Positions 25,301-34,379 of a DNA stretch of 64,000 nt are shown piece by piece. The position numbers and the translations under genes were made by a program. The first letter of the stretch is position 1, and every line of letters begins with the position of its first letter. The stretch comes from Ignavibacteriales bacterium (lineage in GTDB: Bacteria > Bacteroidota > Ignavibacteria > Ignavibacteriales > Ignavibacteriaceae). Below the pieces are notes generated by a model. That model was not told where the DNA came from, did not search any database, and saw nothing but the letters and a program-made list of their open reading frames with translations. Location: assembly GCA_016707285.1 (NCBI GenBank), contig JADJIA010000005.1, forward strand, positions 62,001 to 126,000. Direction: 5' to 3'.

Positions 25301-25639
25301 AACCGCTTTGAGATCGTCCCACAAAGGAGCGACTACACTTCTTGTGAGTCCATTAAGTGCGTTGGTTCCTGTCGCACTTGCGAGAGTACTACCAAAACGA
25401 AGGAATCCATTTGTAGTTACCTGGAATGTATCTCTTGCGATACCGTCATAGGTAAAGGGGAAGCCGATGAGTACGGGGGCTGTATAGCCATCGTCTCTGG
25501 AGCCTGTCCATGTAAATTGTTGACCACTGGCATTACCTGAATAAGTGGCGGTTGCCGTGGTTAGATTGTATTGCATCTGAGCAAATGACAAACTTGAAGC
25601 CATTGCCAGAAACAATAAAATTGTAACAAGTCTTTTCAT
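22340..25639 (-). CDS. Secreted T9SS cargo protein with parallel beta-helix and FN3 domains
   Basis: A 1099-residue exported protein. The signal peptide ends ASSLSFAQ. Residues about 20-245 form a beta-rich N-terminal module. Residues about 245-840 carry repeats typical of a right-handed parallel beta-helix (NTVKNLMIDLN, GIRLNPAN, VRNVSIEGIW and similar turns). An FN3 domain lies at about 845-935. The C-terminal 80 residues (SQNYPNPFNPSTKIEFSIP to YRLSADKFTSIKKMILVK) are a type A T9SS sorting domain, so the protein should cross the outer membrane and be cleaved or anchored there. It may bind or degrade polysaccharide or act as an adhesin; no catalytic triad is evident. AAGGAACGAG precedes the start. 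Confidence 0.85.
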   Translation of the reverse strand: MKRLVTILLFLAMASSLSFAQMQYNLTTATATYSGNASGQQFTWTGSRDDGYTAPVLIGFPFTYDGIARDTFQVTTNGFLRFGSTLASATGTNALNGLTRSVVAPLWDDLKAVDSSLITYEVTGSSPNRVLTIEWKTMFIPWSTAEPNANFIVKLYETTNVIEFIYGGFVAPVTAPTASIGLSNSAPILIANQATGQFLSINVAGVAGNRAFHQSMGEEFNGIGVAPDSGTVLRFTPTTPAPLSGSYTVGGGGANFATLSDAAMALNRNGVSGPVTMTVNSNVYDDIFHLINVAGTSSTNTITLVSGGTVVLSPRNGSYSTTAPGAASGDAFIRLEGSQFVTIDGLHLMENLDNITTRTKFNMGVLMRNAVYPVAGVASFTGAKYNTVKNLMIDLNAMNGQPNAGAIGVRLGTQGTNPTDTLGANSYNTIQNCVIEDFWRAAVQMYGFHGVTNPDRGNRIIGVNGGFCEFKNVNVNSGSAADIRTIEMNAENNPLIENVKISNIKASIMVTNGVYGIRLNPANSANDHISGNVVVRNVSIEGIWSDGTTPTTSLAVGIDIQALGLNSTLLIDNCVVKDIYSNGSTTGRAFGIQLNNGFATGANVTRIQNCNIYDLRAPRSTATGTATGPSLHGMNLQATAGAVTYEVYYNTILLDGNTAPTLAATHSTNLFWGNFGTGVLDLRNNIFVNMTQSGTGRNSVLFASSGTNFLKLAATTNNNLLYADTAQVLDVIAYNAATDFVTLADYKAYVTPRDTFAVTEMVPFMSYATPINIRMNKEVTTLANGGALPIAGITTDAYGNVRDLTTPDIGAEEFTTELNAPTALMAISNNPSYVQLSWTDNTTAETGYYVERKNGDSTSINPYTVIQTLIAGATVTRDSTVAPLTIYTYRVRAFNTTLFSPYSNQATITTMVPVELASYSVTAVKNNVNIEWSTATETNASHFIIERKLSDSEWMEAASIKAAGTSTTTKSYSFSDRNVATGKYSYRLKQVDYDGTSETFTAIEVEVGIPTAFDMSQNYPNPFNPSTKIEFSIPVPANVTLDIFDISGQKVATVISGQMNAGYHFVNVDAAKYGMSSGTYVYRLSADKFTSIKKMILVK

Positions 25640-25698
25640 AACTCGTTCCTTTATATAGTTGATTATGATGAGTAATTAATAATCTTTTGGGGATAAAA

Positions 25699-25731
25699 CA
25701 AATCTATTCCGTAACATGCAAATTAAACAAT
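25699..25731 (-). promoter_or_regulatory. Bacteroidota-type promoter for the first T9SS gene
   Basis: On the minus strand ATTG, then 21 bases, then TAGATTTG (25699-25706) matches the -33/-7 pattern TTG-N19-23-TAnnTTTG. It lies about 60 bases upstream of the ATG at 25639. Confidence 0.5.
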
Positions 25732-25763
25732 AATTTGGTTGTACCCAATGATTTAAAATAAAA

Positions 25764-25789
25764 AAGCTGCCCCATTTCTGAGGCAGCTT
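25764..25789 (-). terminator. Terminator downstream of the second T9SS gene
   Basis: AAGCTGCC pairs with GGCAGCTT around a 10-base loop. Read on the minus strand it is followed by a T-run (AAAAA run at 25761-25765 and beyond on plus). It lies about 50 bp after the stop at 25839. Confidence 0.85.
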
Positions 25790-25802
25790 AATTTTCTTTT
25801 GG

Positions 25803-25830
25803 GTATTAGGTATCAGGTATTATTTTAATA
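25803..25830. repeat. 7-bp-period repeat after the second T9SS gene
   Basis: GTATTAGGTATCAGGTATTA contains TATCAGGTATTA (25811-25822), the exact reverse complement of the 12-mer repeated at 22313 and 22327. Related heptamers (AATACTT, CATACTT) follow up to the stop codon. Function unknown. Confidence 0.5.
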
Positions 25831-25838
25831 CTTCATAC

Positions 25839-28800
25839 TTACTTCATCAGAATCATCTTCTTTGTAGAAGTGAACTTTCCGGCAGACAATTTATAGATAT
25901 AAATACCTGACGAAAGTTTCAGTTTCTGAGCATCGATATCAGCGGTATGGTATCCGGCAGTCATATATCCTGAAAGGATAGTGGCTACTTTTTGACCCGA
26001 AATATCAAACACATCGAGAGTAACATTAGTTGGTGTTGGCAACGAGAAGTTAACTCTTGTGCTTGGGTTAAACGGGTTAGGATAGTTTTGGCTGAGATCA
26101 AATACTGCAGGCACACCAACTTCAACTTCAATTGCATTGAAAGTTGTTGAGCTGCCATCGAAATCGATCTGTTTTAGTCTATAGGAATATTTACCTGTTG
26201 CAACATTTCTATCGATGAAAGAATAAGATCTTGACGAGGTGCTTGTGCCGGCGGCTTTTACTGAGCCAGCTGACTGCCATGTACCGTTAGAAGATTTTCT
26301 TTCAATGATAAAATCAGCCGAGTTTGTTTCGGTTGAAGTTACCCAGTCGATATTAACATTGTTAACATTGGCTGTAGCATTAAATGATGCAAGTTCAACA
26401 GGAACAGCATTAAGCAGTTTATACGCACCAAATCCATTATTGGAAGAGAGAGTAAATACTGTAAGCGTACCATCGGTATTGTTCATGTAAGCAACATCAC
26501 CTGTACCATTGGCATTTGCATTGACACCAAGTGTAGGTGTTTTTCCGTAGAATGTTGCAAAATTAGGATCGCCGTCAGGGATGGTAGCCATGAATCCATT
26601 TTCATTACCTGCACCGTAGGCGAAAGTAAGAATGTATTCATTTACTGTTCTGTTAATACTGCCCAAATACTGAACAGAATTTGAACCTGTAGCAATAACA
26701 GTTCCCGGGATGGTGTCAATTACAATACCTGTGGCAGAATATTTCATAACATTCTTGCCTGCGGCGTTATAATAGAAAGAACCATCAGGTAGTGGAGCAA
26801 CAGAAGCTGAACCACCAAATGCATTGTTGCTAAGAGTAATGATCTCAGGAACAGGGTTGAAAGCACCACCACTCATTGAGAATTTATAGACTTTTGCATT
26901 GGCTGCATCGGCTGCCCAAATAATTGCTGTATTGTTGTAGAAGTTACCTGTAACTCTAAACTTGTCACCAAGTCTTGTGTTTGGGGTAACAGGAGGAACA
27001 ACATAAGTCATAGCAAGAACAGGTGTTGATGTGAGGTTATCCCACATGTAAACTTTCCAGTCCTGAGCAGTAACGGTTGAACCAACAACATTGGAAGCAA
27101 GAATTTTACCATCGTATGTAACTTCGACATCGTTGATTACGATAAGACCACCAGAGATAATTGGATCCATTGTGAGTGAACCTGCATCATCACCGGTAGT
27201 GGCATCAACAACTCTAACCATGTTTCCGGCACTTCTTGAAACAACAAACAGTCTGTCAACCATATTGTTGCTACCGTCATTAACTTTACCATAAGCAAAG
27301 CCTCTTTCGGTATTTGAGCCAAACCATGATGGGAGTGATCCCTGTGCTGCTGATTTCTGCCACAGTGTGCTATACACCGGTGCAGGAGGAGCTGTGTAAG
27401 GAATTCCGATTGGTCTCATTACCCATGCGTAAGGTACGCTGCTGAGAACTAATGGGAACCATGTAGCTCCACCATCCTGTGAACCAAAACTTCTGCCTGG
27501 AACAGGAATCACACCTGCATGGGCAGCCATTGGGTACTGAATAGCAGCAACAAAACTGATGCTTACCCAGAAGTCACTTCCGGCAGCAAAAGTTGGAGCA
27601 TCATCGCCAAGTGGCAATGTCACGAGCTGAGGAGTGGTTCCGGGGTTGATGTAATTTTCACCGGCAAAGCTCTTTGTATAAAGAACTGCACCAGGAGCTA
27701 AAGTATCAGTGCCTGCTGCCCAAACTTTAACCACGATAGAATCAGTAGCTCCTTCATTTCTGTAGATAGCATCAATATTTGCAAGTCTCATGCCTTGAGC
27801 CGCGGTAAATCTTGCACCTGCAGTCATTGGAAGGTTGTTTGTTCCAAATCCAACTGATGTTAAAGCGTTGTTTTCATAGTCATCATTTTTCACAACAATC
27901 GCTGAATCAGGATATACTCTTACTTTGTGATTAACTAATGAATCGTTTGAAGAAACCGAATCACCAACAGAAGTTACATATGTGAATGCTGAGAAAGTTC
28001 CTCTTGCAGTCGCATTGAATGTAAAGAAAAGGTCTTCAGTTCCACCGATTGTACCGATACCGGGTCTGTTGATTGGAGTGGCACCAACACTGTTGAACGA
28101 TGCATTTACGGTAAATGCAGGTCCTGTGCTGCCAAGTCTCTTAACAGTGGTCATCAGGTGAACAGGTAGTAATCCAACAAGATCGGTAGTGAGCAGGTTG
28201 GAATTGATAATAGTACTGTTGTTAACATTTGAAGAAGGAACACCACTTCCCTTAAAGTCCATTCTCATTTCAGGATTGGATTTTGAGAGTTTAAGTTGTG
28301 TAGTTTTTTCAGATGGAAGATTCATCACTTGAGTGAATCCAACAGCTGCATAGTCAACTTCTTTTGGAAGTGAGAATGTGATATCATCGAGATCGAGATG
28401 CCATTGATCAGCAACTGAATATGCCTGGAAGCCGAAATAATATACACCGGCTGCAGGAGCAGTGAAGAAAACAGAATTATTTTCATACACAGAATTTGTG
28501 ATATCAGAATGATCAGCAAGAGATGTTGTCAAACTGTCAGGTAACTGTCCGCCGGTACCAACCCAAAGTTTCAATTTTTCAGGATAACCTGCTTGAGCTT
28601 TGTACCAGTAAGAAACTTCAATTACCTGTCCGGCATTCAATTGAACTCCGGGAGCAATTAACCAGTCATCACCGGGGAGTGTACCGCTATAAGAATAACG
28701 GGCGTGTCCTGTTCCGGTTCTTGGTTGTGAAGTTGACTTGTTCCAGGTTGTTCCACCATTTCTGTCAACTCTTGCCCATGCGGTTGGTGGGAAAGCAGCA

Positions 28801-31556
28801 TCCTCAAATCCCTGGAAGTAGGGGAATGAAGAGATGACAAACGGATTAACCGTAAGGACACCAGAAATACTTGTTGTACCATCCCAGAAACCGGTTGTTC
28901 CACCGTATCTGTAAGGGCCACCAAGATATTCATATCTATAGGCATAATAATAAGTACCAACTGCAAGATTTTTGCCAAACGAAGCCATGAACTCGTCATT
29001 GTTGCCTGTCTGAACATTAAATGTTGCTTCTGTCCAGCTTGTCCATGTTGAAGGGTCTGTGTTTGTAGCACTTACGCCAACCCATGCTTTCAAGCCAAAT
29101 GCCTGTCCGGTTGAATCCGTGACACCACCTTTGTATGCCTGACCATAAGCGGTAAGAGAGTCACCCTGGGTGATGGTAGCAGTAAGTGGCCATTGGAGGT
29201 TACCCCAATCGATGGCTACCTGAGCAGGGGTTCCCATGAACCAGTCGTCGAAATCAGAATAGAAGTCACCGGCTAAAAAATTACCGTCAACTTTTACCTG
29301 AATAGTCTGACCTGCATAAGCGGAGAGGTTCCAAATTTTTTCAACATAATTTGTATCGGTAACATGGTTATGAGCACCGATTGAATCGACAACAGTAAAG
29401 CTGCCGCCGTAATTTGTTGAAACAGAGACATAAATCTTAAAGGAAGTTCCAGGTGTTCCGGATGCTGTTCCTGTACCATATCCTGAATAGTTAACAGCTC
29501 TGTATTTGAATTTTAATACAGAGGTTGCAGTTGAGGCAAAGAGAGGTGAGGTGAAAAATCCGGTCGGGGTTGATGACCAGAGGTTTCTCGTAAGTCTCTT
29601 TGACCAACCGATACCACCACTGGCATTCACTGTATAGTTTCCTGTCCAGTTTGCCGGAATAGTACCTGTTGAAGTATCAAAATTTTGAACTACTTCGTTT
29701 AAGATAAATGGAGTAACTGCAGTACCTGTGAGTTTGTAATAAAAATCACTTGCAGTAGCATCATTTGTTACAAATCTTATCGAATCACTGTAAGCACCGG
29801 GTGTAGTTGGTGTCCAGGTAAGCAAAAGATTAAATGATTGTCCATTTGGTACATTTAATGAGGTAGTGTTAGCTGTAATACCAGCAGGAAGAGTAAGGGT
29901 TCCGGTTAAAGCAGCACCACCGTTGTTGCTCACTACAACTGTTTTCTGCATGTTTCCACCAATATATGTGGAACCAAAGGCAGTTGAGGTTGGGTTAAGA
30001 GCCATCACAGGAACCATTGGAAGGGCTTCGATGAGGATATCGTCAAGACCAAATCCATAAGCAGCACCTAGTCCATTTGTTCTGTCTCTCCATCTCATTC
30101 TGAAGCTATTTCCTGCATAGGCACTCAGGTCAAAAATTGCTTCTTCGTAAGCTGTCATGGAACTCGCTCTGGAAAGAAAACCAAGAGTTGACCAGGAAAC
30201 ACCATTATCCGTCGAAACTTCAAAGTATGTGGTGTCCTGACCAACAACGGCTGTAATATCATCATCTTTCCACCAGAATTTAACTCTGTGATTTGCAGGC
30301 AGTTGAATTTTAGGTGAAGTAAGATATCCAAAAGTGATACCTGTTTGAGCAGCAGGTGTGGTATTCCACAAGAATCTTGCTGCAAAATTGGTTTTAGATT
30401 CTGTACCTCTGTCAACAAAGTTTCCTGACCATCCACCATCAGTAATCAAGCCATTCGCAAAATCGACGGTGTATGGGAAAGAGCTGACAGTAGTTACATC
30501 GGGAAGTCCGTTGAAATAATATTTATATTTTGCAAGTCCGTTATTGCTTGCAAAAACATAAGCATCATAAGTACCATCACCGTTCGAAACGATGTCAACA
30601 TCTCCGGTACCATTGGCATTTGTTGTTGTTCCAAGGCTTGGTGTATAATCGAGTACCAGATGTTGAGTATTATACTGATTTGTAACATCAATAAGTCTTA
30701 ACCCGTTTTGAGTTGGTGTTCCTGTGTATTGATAAATCAGGATATACTTTTTCCCGCCCTGTGTAAAATATGTAAGAGCGTTTGATCCGGTTGGAAGGAC
30801 ATTAGTGTTAACTGAATCGATCACAGAACCATCAGCGTTAAATCTTCTCAACTGTGTTCCGTTAGCTTTCCAGGCGAACTCAGAAAGACCGGTTGTGAGA
30901 GGATAAACTGCAGGGGTTGCGCCGGGGGCTGTTGTCGAAACACCGGTCAAAACTATTGAGTCTTGCACGAATGTTGCGCCAAAATCAGCTGTAGTCCATC
31001 TGTAAACTACGTTATAAGGCACACCGGAGCTGAGGGCATTGGTGGCTGCGGGTGCATAAATGGTTAATGAGTTATTGGCAGCCGAACCAACCACTGTGAA
31101 CTTGTCACCAAGCCGTTGTGGTGAACCTGTAAAGTTGATAACTTCAACAGGGGCGGCAGCGTCATTAGCCCACCTGTAAATCTTAAATGCCGAAGTTAAG
31201 GCATTTGTCGTTACATTAGCGGCGTAAATAGCGCCGTCGTCGGCAACTTCAACATCGCTAAGTGCAAATGTTCCACCGGTAACTCCGGTTACATTTAAAG
31301 CTCCTGTCGAATCGCCCGTATTGGCATCAACAGTATAAACATTAGCGACATACTTTCTGGAGACAACATACAATTTGTTGTTCCCAAAAGCTGAGCCTCT
31401 CTCCGTGTCTGTTCCCAGCCAAAGAGGTTTGTTTGTTAGTTTGGCACTTTTTTCCCAAACTGATGTCCGATATTGCGCTTGTGTCTGTGTTGATCCTAAC
31501 AGAAGGAATAACACCAACATAATGGCACTAACGGAGAAAGTAAGTTTATTTCGCAT
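25839..31556 (-). CDS. Giant T9SS cargo protein with duplicated DUF4623-like and cleaved-adhesin-type domains
   Basis: A 1905-residue secreted protein with a signal peptide ending TQTQAQ. Residues about 30-355 and about 1395-1715 are two copies of the same module: WEKSAKLTNKPLWLGTDTERG versus LWQKSAAQGSLPSWFGSNTERG, each followed by LYVVSRK/LFVVSRS and a terminal NANGTGDV. The module resembles DUF4623 (from memory). Between them are cleaved-adhesin/MAM-like jellyroll modules at about 360-510, 620-775 and 910-1065, and an Ig-like domain at about 515-615. A T9SS type A sorting domain ends the protein (SQNYPNPFNPSTRVNFSLP onward). Likely a surface or released adhesin or polymer-binding protein. 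AAAGGTGG precedes the ATG. Its last 180 residues closely match those of the neighbouring T9SS protein. Confidence 0.85.
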   Translation of the reverse strand: MRNKLTFSVSAIMLVLFLLLGSTQTQAQYRTSVWEKSAKLTNKPLWLGTDTERGSAFGNNKLYVVSRKYVANVYTVDANTGDSTGALNVTGVTGGTFALSDVEVADDGAIYAANVTTNALTSAFKIYRWANDAAAPVEVINFTGSPQRLGDKFTVVGSAANNSLTIYAPAATNALSSGVPYNVVYRWTTADFGATFVQDSIVLTGVSTTAPGATPAVYPLTTGLSEFAWKANGTQLRRFNADGSVIDSVNTNVLPTGSNALTYFTQGGKKYILIYQYTGTPTQNGLRLIDVTNQYNTQHLVLDYTPSLGTTTNANGTGDVDIVSNGDGTYDAYVFASNNGLAKYKYYFNGLPDVTTVSSFPYTVDFANGLITDGGWSGNFVDRGTESKTNFAARFLWNTTPAAQTGITFGYLTSPKIQLPANHRVKFWWKDDDITAVVGQDTTYFEVSTDNGVSWSTLGFLSRASSMTAYEEAIFDLSAYAGNSFRMRWRDRTNGLGAAYGFGLDDILIEALPMVPVMALNPTSTAFGSTYIGGNMQKTVVVSNNGGAALTGTLTLPAGITANTTSLNVPNGQSFNLLLTWTPTTPGAYSDSIRFVTNDATASDFYYKLTGTAVTPFILNEVVQNFDTSTGTIPANWTGNYTVNASGGIGWSKRLTRNLWSSTPTGFFTSPLFASTATSVLKFKYRAVNYSGYGTGTASGTPGTSFKIYVSVSTNYGGSFTVVDSIGAHNHVTDTNYVEKIWNLSAYAGQTIQVKVDGNFLAGDFYSDFDDWFMGTPAQVAIDWGNLQWPLTATITQGDSLTAYGQAYKGGVTDSTGQAFGLKAWVGVSATNTDPSTWTSWTEATFNVQTGNNDEFMASFGKNLAVGTYYYAYRYEYLGGPYRYGGTTGFWDGTTSISGVLTVNPFVISSFPYFQGFEDAAFPPTAWARVDRNGGTTWNKSTSQPRTGTGHARYSYSGTLPGDDWLIAPGVQLNAGQVIEVSYWYKAQAGYPEKLKLWVGTGGQLPDSLTTSLADHSDITNSVYENNSVFFTAPAAGVYYFGFQAYSVADQWHLDLDDITFSLPKEVDYAAVGFTQVMNLPSEKTTQLKLSKSNPEMRMDFKGSGVPSSNVNNSTIINSNLLTTDLVGLLPVHLMTTVKRLGSTGPAFTVNASFNSVGATPINRPGIGTIGGTEDLFFTFNATARGTFSAFTYVTSVGDSVSSNDSLVNHKVRVYPDSAIVVKNDDYENNALTSVGFGTNNLPMTAGARFTAAQGMRLANIDAIYRNEGATDSIVVKVWAAGTDTLAPGAVLYTKSFAGENYINPGTTPQLVTLPLGDDAPTFAAGSDFWVSISFVAAIQYPMAAHAGVIPVPGRSFGSQDGGATWFPLVLSSVPYAWVMRPIGIPYTAPPAPVYSTLWQKSAAQGSLPSWFGSNTERGFAYGKVNDGSNNMVDRLFVVSRSAGNMVRVVDATTGDDAGSLTMDPIISGGLIVINDVEVTYDGKILASNVVGSTVTAQDWKVYMWDNLTSTPVLAMTYVVPPVTPNTRLGDKFRVTGNFYNNTAIIWAADAANAKVYKFSMSGGAFNPVPEIITLSNNAFGGSASVAPLPDGSFYYNAAGKNVMKYSATGIVIDTIPGTVIATGSNSVQYLGSINRTVNEYILTFAYGAGNENGFMATIPDGDPNFATFYGKTPTLGVNANANGTGDVAYMNNTDGTLTVFTLSSNNGFGAYKLLNAVPVELASFNATANVNNVNIDWVTSTETNSADFIIERKSSNGTWQSAGSVKAAGTSTSSRSYSFIDRNVATGKYSYRLKQIDFDGSSTTFNAIEVEVGVPAVFDLSQNYPNPFNPSTRVNFSLPTPTNVTLDVFDISGQKVATILSGYMTAGYHTADIDAQKLKLSSGIYIYKLSAGKFTSTKKMILMK

Positions 31557-31750
31557 AAACCACCTTTTTTATGATGAATGAATGATTTTCACATTTTGAG
31601 TATATATCAATTAAGATAACCCGTATGTATTAATGATTTGTTAGTGAGTAACTGACTCAGTATTGTTATTCTGAATCGTCCGTAAATTAAAGATTTTTTG
31701 CGAGTCTAACAAAGTAAAAATCAGTGAACTTTTATAAGTTCAATTATATT

Positions 31751-34219
31751 TTATGCCAGTTTTAGCTCTTTTGAGACCACCTCAAAAACTTTTTCAACCA
31801 GGGTGTCATAATTGTCGCCCTCGGGATAAACCGGAGGATGAAACTTAACTTTAATTTTTTTCCAGGGCTTTGGAAACTTTGAACCGCGGGGTAACGCATT
31901 AATTGCGCCATCAATTGAAACAGGGACAACCGGGACATTTTTTTCGTGCGCCAAAATTGCAAATGCTTTCTTAAATTCGCCGAGTTCGCCTGTTCTTGAC
32001 CTTGTACCTTCAGGGAAAATGATAATATTTTTCCCTTTTTCGAGTAAAACAGCAAGTTTTTGAAGTGACTCTTTCAAATCCTTGTTTATATCCATCACGA
32101 CGATGTTGTTTCTGTTCGCCAAAGCTTTAATAAATTTTCCTTTTACATGTTTTTCTTTGGCATAAAAATAGGTGTTTTTGAAAATTGAATTTTTGATAAA
32201 AGCTGAAACAAACAGCCCGTCAAAAAAGCTTTGATGATTTGGAGCGAGAATAAATGGCCCGTTGGGCAGATTCTCAATTCCTTCGCCGGTGATTCTAAAA
32301 TAGAGTTTAAAGAGAAGTTTGGAAGAATTCTTAAACAGATTTTGTGTAAACCAGCTTTTTGGGAGATCAAGCCTGACTTCTTCCTTAAAAATTTCAGCCC
32401 ACTTCACAATTTCTATGTTTAGTTTGGACTTGTGTTCCTTCATAAAGTGTGCGAGCTTTTCCACAGTCGGGTGGGTGATATGCATATCTTCTTTCAGTTT
32501 CAAGCCAAATGTCGATTCAAGAAAGACCTGGAAATTTACCTTGTCGAGACTGTCCATCCCAAGATCCATCTCAAAGTGATCATCAGCGAAAACTTCCACT
32601 TTTTTCAAGTTGTGCAGATAGTCTTTGATAACAATATACTCTTCAAAATCGGGTTGTGGTTTTTTATCTATGCTTTTATCTTTTCGATTTTCTTCAACAA
32701 GGTTTGCAAGTTGAAATCTTTTGATTTTCCCGAGTCGGGTTTTGGGTAGTTCTTCTTTAACCAGAACAAATTTGCCAATTTTTTTAGAAGGGTGGGCGGT
32801 TTTATTATATTTGTCAATCACTTCCCACTTAAAAGTTTCTTCAAAATTGTGAATGTCTTTTTCAGCAAGTTTTTTGAATTCAGGCAGGATGGCAACAGCT
32901 ATGCTGTCATTTTCAGCGTAGGCTGCCACTTCAGCGATATAGTCTGAGGTTTCTTTAAGTTTACCTTCGATCTCCTCGGGAGAGATGTTTTTACCGTTCG
33001 AAAGGATGATAATTTCTTTTGCGCGTCCCGTTATATGAATGTAACCTTCATCGTCCAGGTGTCCAAGATCACCTGTTCGCAGCCATCCATCCTGTAGAAC
33101 TTCGGCGGTCTCTTCGGGCTTGTTATAATATCCTTTCATAACATTTCTGCCTTTAACGAAAATTTCACCGTCTCTTGTCTCGAGGAGTACACCGGGCAGA
33201 AGTTCACCTGCCGAGCCAATTTTCCATCTTCCGGGTCTGGTAAAAGTGATCATCGGGGCACATTCAGTCATTCCGTATCCTTCGAGCATCTCAAAACCAA
33301 GAGTCTTATAATCGTTTGCAACATCTTCATTTAACTTCGCTCCACCACACACCATAAACTGAACATTTCCGCCAAATTTGGCGTGTACGGCACCAAAAAC
33401 CTTTCTGGAAAAGCTTTTAGAATTGACACTTTTTGCGACTTTGAAGAGCATTGAGGCAACGGTATTTTTGTGTATTTTATCCATCACCCCTTTTCTGATT
33501 GCCTCATAAAGTCGAGGAACACCAATCATTATGGCAACTTTGTTATTCTGCAGCGTTGCAATAATATCTTCAGAAACCATTGATGGTGAAAAAGCCATTG
33601 TTCCACCGGCAAAGAGGGGAGCAACAAAAGAACCGATTAACGGGAGAATATGATGCATCGGAAGCAGAACGAGAGTGGTTCTCTCGGGAGTGTAAATTTT
33701 AACATAATCGCAGACACCCTCGAGGTTTTTAAGGATATTTTCAAACGAGAGCATTACTCCTTTTGGATTGCCTGTGGTTCCTGATGTGTAGGTTATTACC
33801 GCAGTTTTTTCCATATCGGTTTGTTCGAAATCGAGTGCCTCAAATTTTTCGAAATCTTCAGAAATCTCTTCGAAAATAATCACTTTAATGGGATACAGAA
33901 GTTCAGACTCAATTTTGTCGAATATTTCCACATACTCTTGAGGGATAAAAATTACTTCGGGCCGGCTGTCATTTAAGATGTAGGCAACTTCACCCGGCAG
34001 CGACATAAAATCTATGGGTACAGCGGTTGCTCTGTTCAACCAGATAGAGAAAAAAGCGAAAATCCACTCCGGGCGATTCGGGGAGAAAACTGCAACTTTA
34101 TCAGGTTTTATGTCTGCATAGAGGGATGCATACATAGCCGATTGTTTAAAGAACTCGGTATAGGAAATTTTTTTATCTTTCCAGATTGCTGCAATTTGAT
34201 TTCGTACAGTAAATTTCAA
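31751..34219 (-). CDS. Trifunctional acyl-activating enzyme / acyl carrier domain / PlsC acyltransferase
   Basis: An 822-residue fusion with three recognisable parts. Residues 1-500 are an AMP-binding acyl ligase (TYTSGTTGNPKGVMLS near 150, GYGMTE, and TGDLG with a downstream GRAKEIII). Residues about 530-605 are a carrier domain with the phosphopantetheine serine in LGMDSLD (about residue 553). Residues about 625-822 are a PlsC/LPLAT acyltransferase with NHQSFFD (near 661) and FPEGTRSRTGELG (near 735). The predicted job is to activate a fatty acid, load it on the built-in carrier and transfer it to a lysophospholipid or similar acceptor. E. coli Aas combines ligase and PlsC in the opposite order and without an integral carrier. 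No membrane helices dominate. Transcribed alone, divergent from rplU. Confidence 0.9.
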   Translation of the reverse strand: MKFTVRNQIAAIWKDKKISYTEFFKQSAMYASLYADIKPDKVAVFSPNRPEWIFAFFSIWLNRATAVPIDFMSLPGEVAYILNDSRPEVIFIPQEYVEIFDKIESELLYPIKVIIFEEISEDFEKFEALDFEQTDMEKTAVITYTSGTTGNPKGVMLSFENILKNLEGVCDYVKIYTPERTTLVLLPMHHILPLIGSFVAPLFAGGTMAFSPSMVSEDIIATLQNNKVAIMIGVPRLYEAIRKGVMDKIHKNTVASMLFKVAKSVNSKSFSRKVFGAVHAKFGGNVQFMVCGGAKLNEDVANDYKTLGFEMLEGYGMTECAPMITFTRPGRWKIGSAGELLPGVLLETRDGEIFVKGRNVMKGYYNKPEETAEVLQDGWLRTGDLGHLDDEGYIHITGRAKEIIILSNGKNISPEEIEGKLKETSDYIAEVAAYAENDSIAVAILPEFKKLAEKDIHNFEETFKWEVIDKYNKTAHPSKKIGKFVLVKEELPKTRLGKIKRFQLANLVEENRKDKSIDKKPQPDFEEYIVIKDYLHNLKKVEVFADDHFEMDLGMDSLDKVNFQVFLESTFGLKLKEDMHITHPTVEKLAHFMKEHKSKLNIEIVKWAEIFKEEVRLDLPKSWFTQNLFKNSSKLLFKLYFRITGEGIENLPNGPFILAPNHQSFFDGLFVSAFIKNSIFKNTYFYAKEKHVKGKFIKALANRNNIVVMDINKDLKESLQKLAVLLEKGKNIIIFPEGTRSRTGELGEFKKAFAILAHEKNVPVVPVSIDGAINALPRGSKFPKPWKKIKVKFHPPVYPEGDNYDTLVEKVFEVVSKELKLA

Positions 34220-34301
34220 GTTAGTCTCCAGTTAAAAAAATTATAAGTAGCAAGATAAGGAAAATATTTAAGTAATGATTAAATAAAGTTGAAAGATTTT
34301 C

Positions 34302-34332
34302 TTTGTGGTGGTTGAACCGTTTGTTATATTTG
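34302..34332 (+). promoter_or_regulatory. Bacteroidota-type promoter of rplU-rpmA-mdh
   Basis: TTTG (34302-34305), 19 bases, TATATTTG (34325-34332): a complete match to the TTTG-N19-TAnnTTTG housekeeping promoter of Bacteroidota. The predicted start is near 34339, giving a leader of about 40 bases before the rplU ATG at 34380. Confidence 0.7.
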
Positions 34333-34379
34333 CAGACTGACAAAAATTCATTTTTTTCTATAAACCAAAAGGACCGCAA

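Noticed and set aside
28658..29071. 137-residue minus-strand ORF in the second T9SS gene
   Set aside because: Alternative frame of the same strand, rich in Gln/Leu/Ser as expected for a shifted frame.
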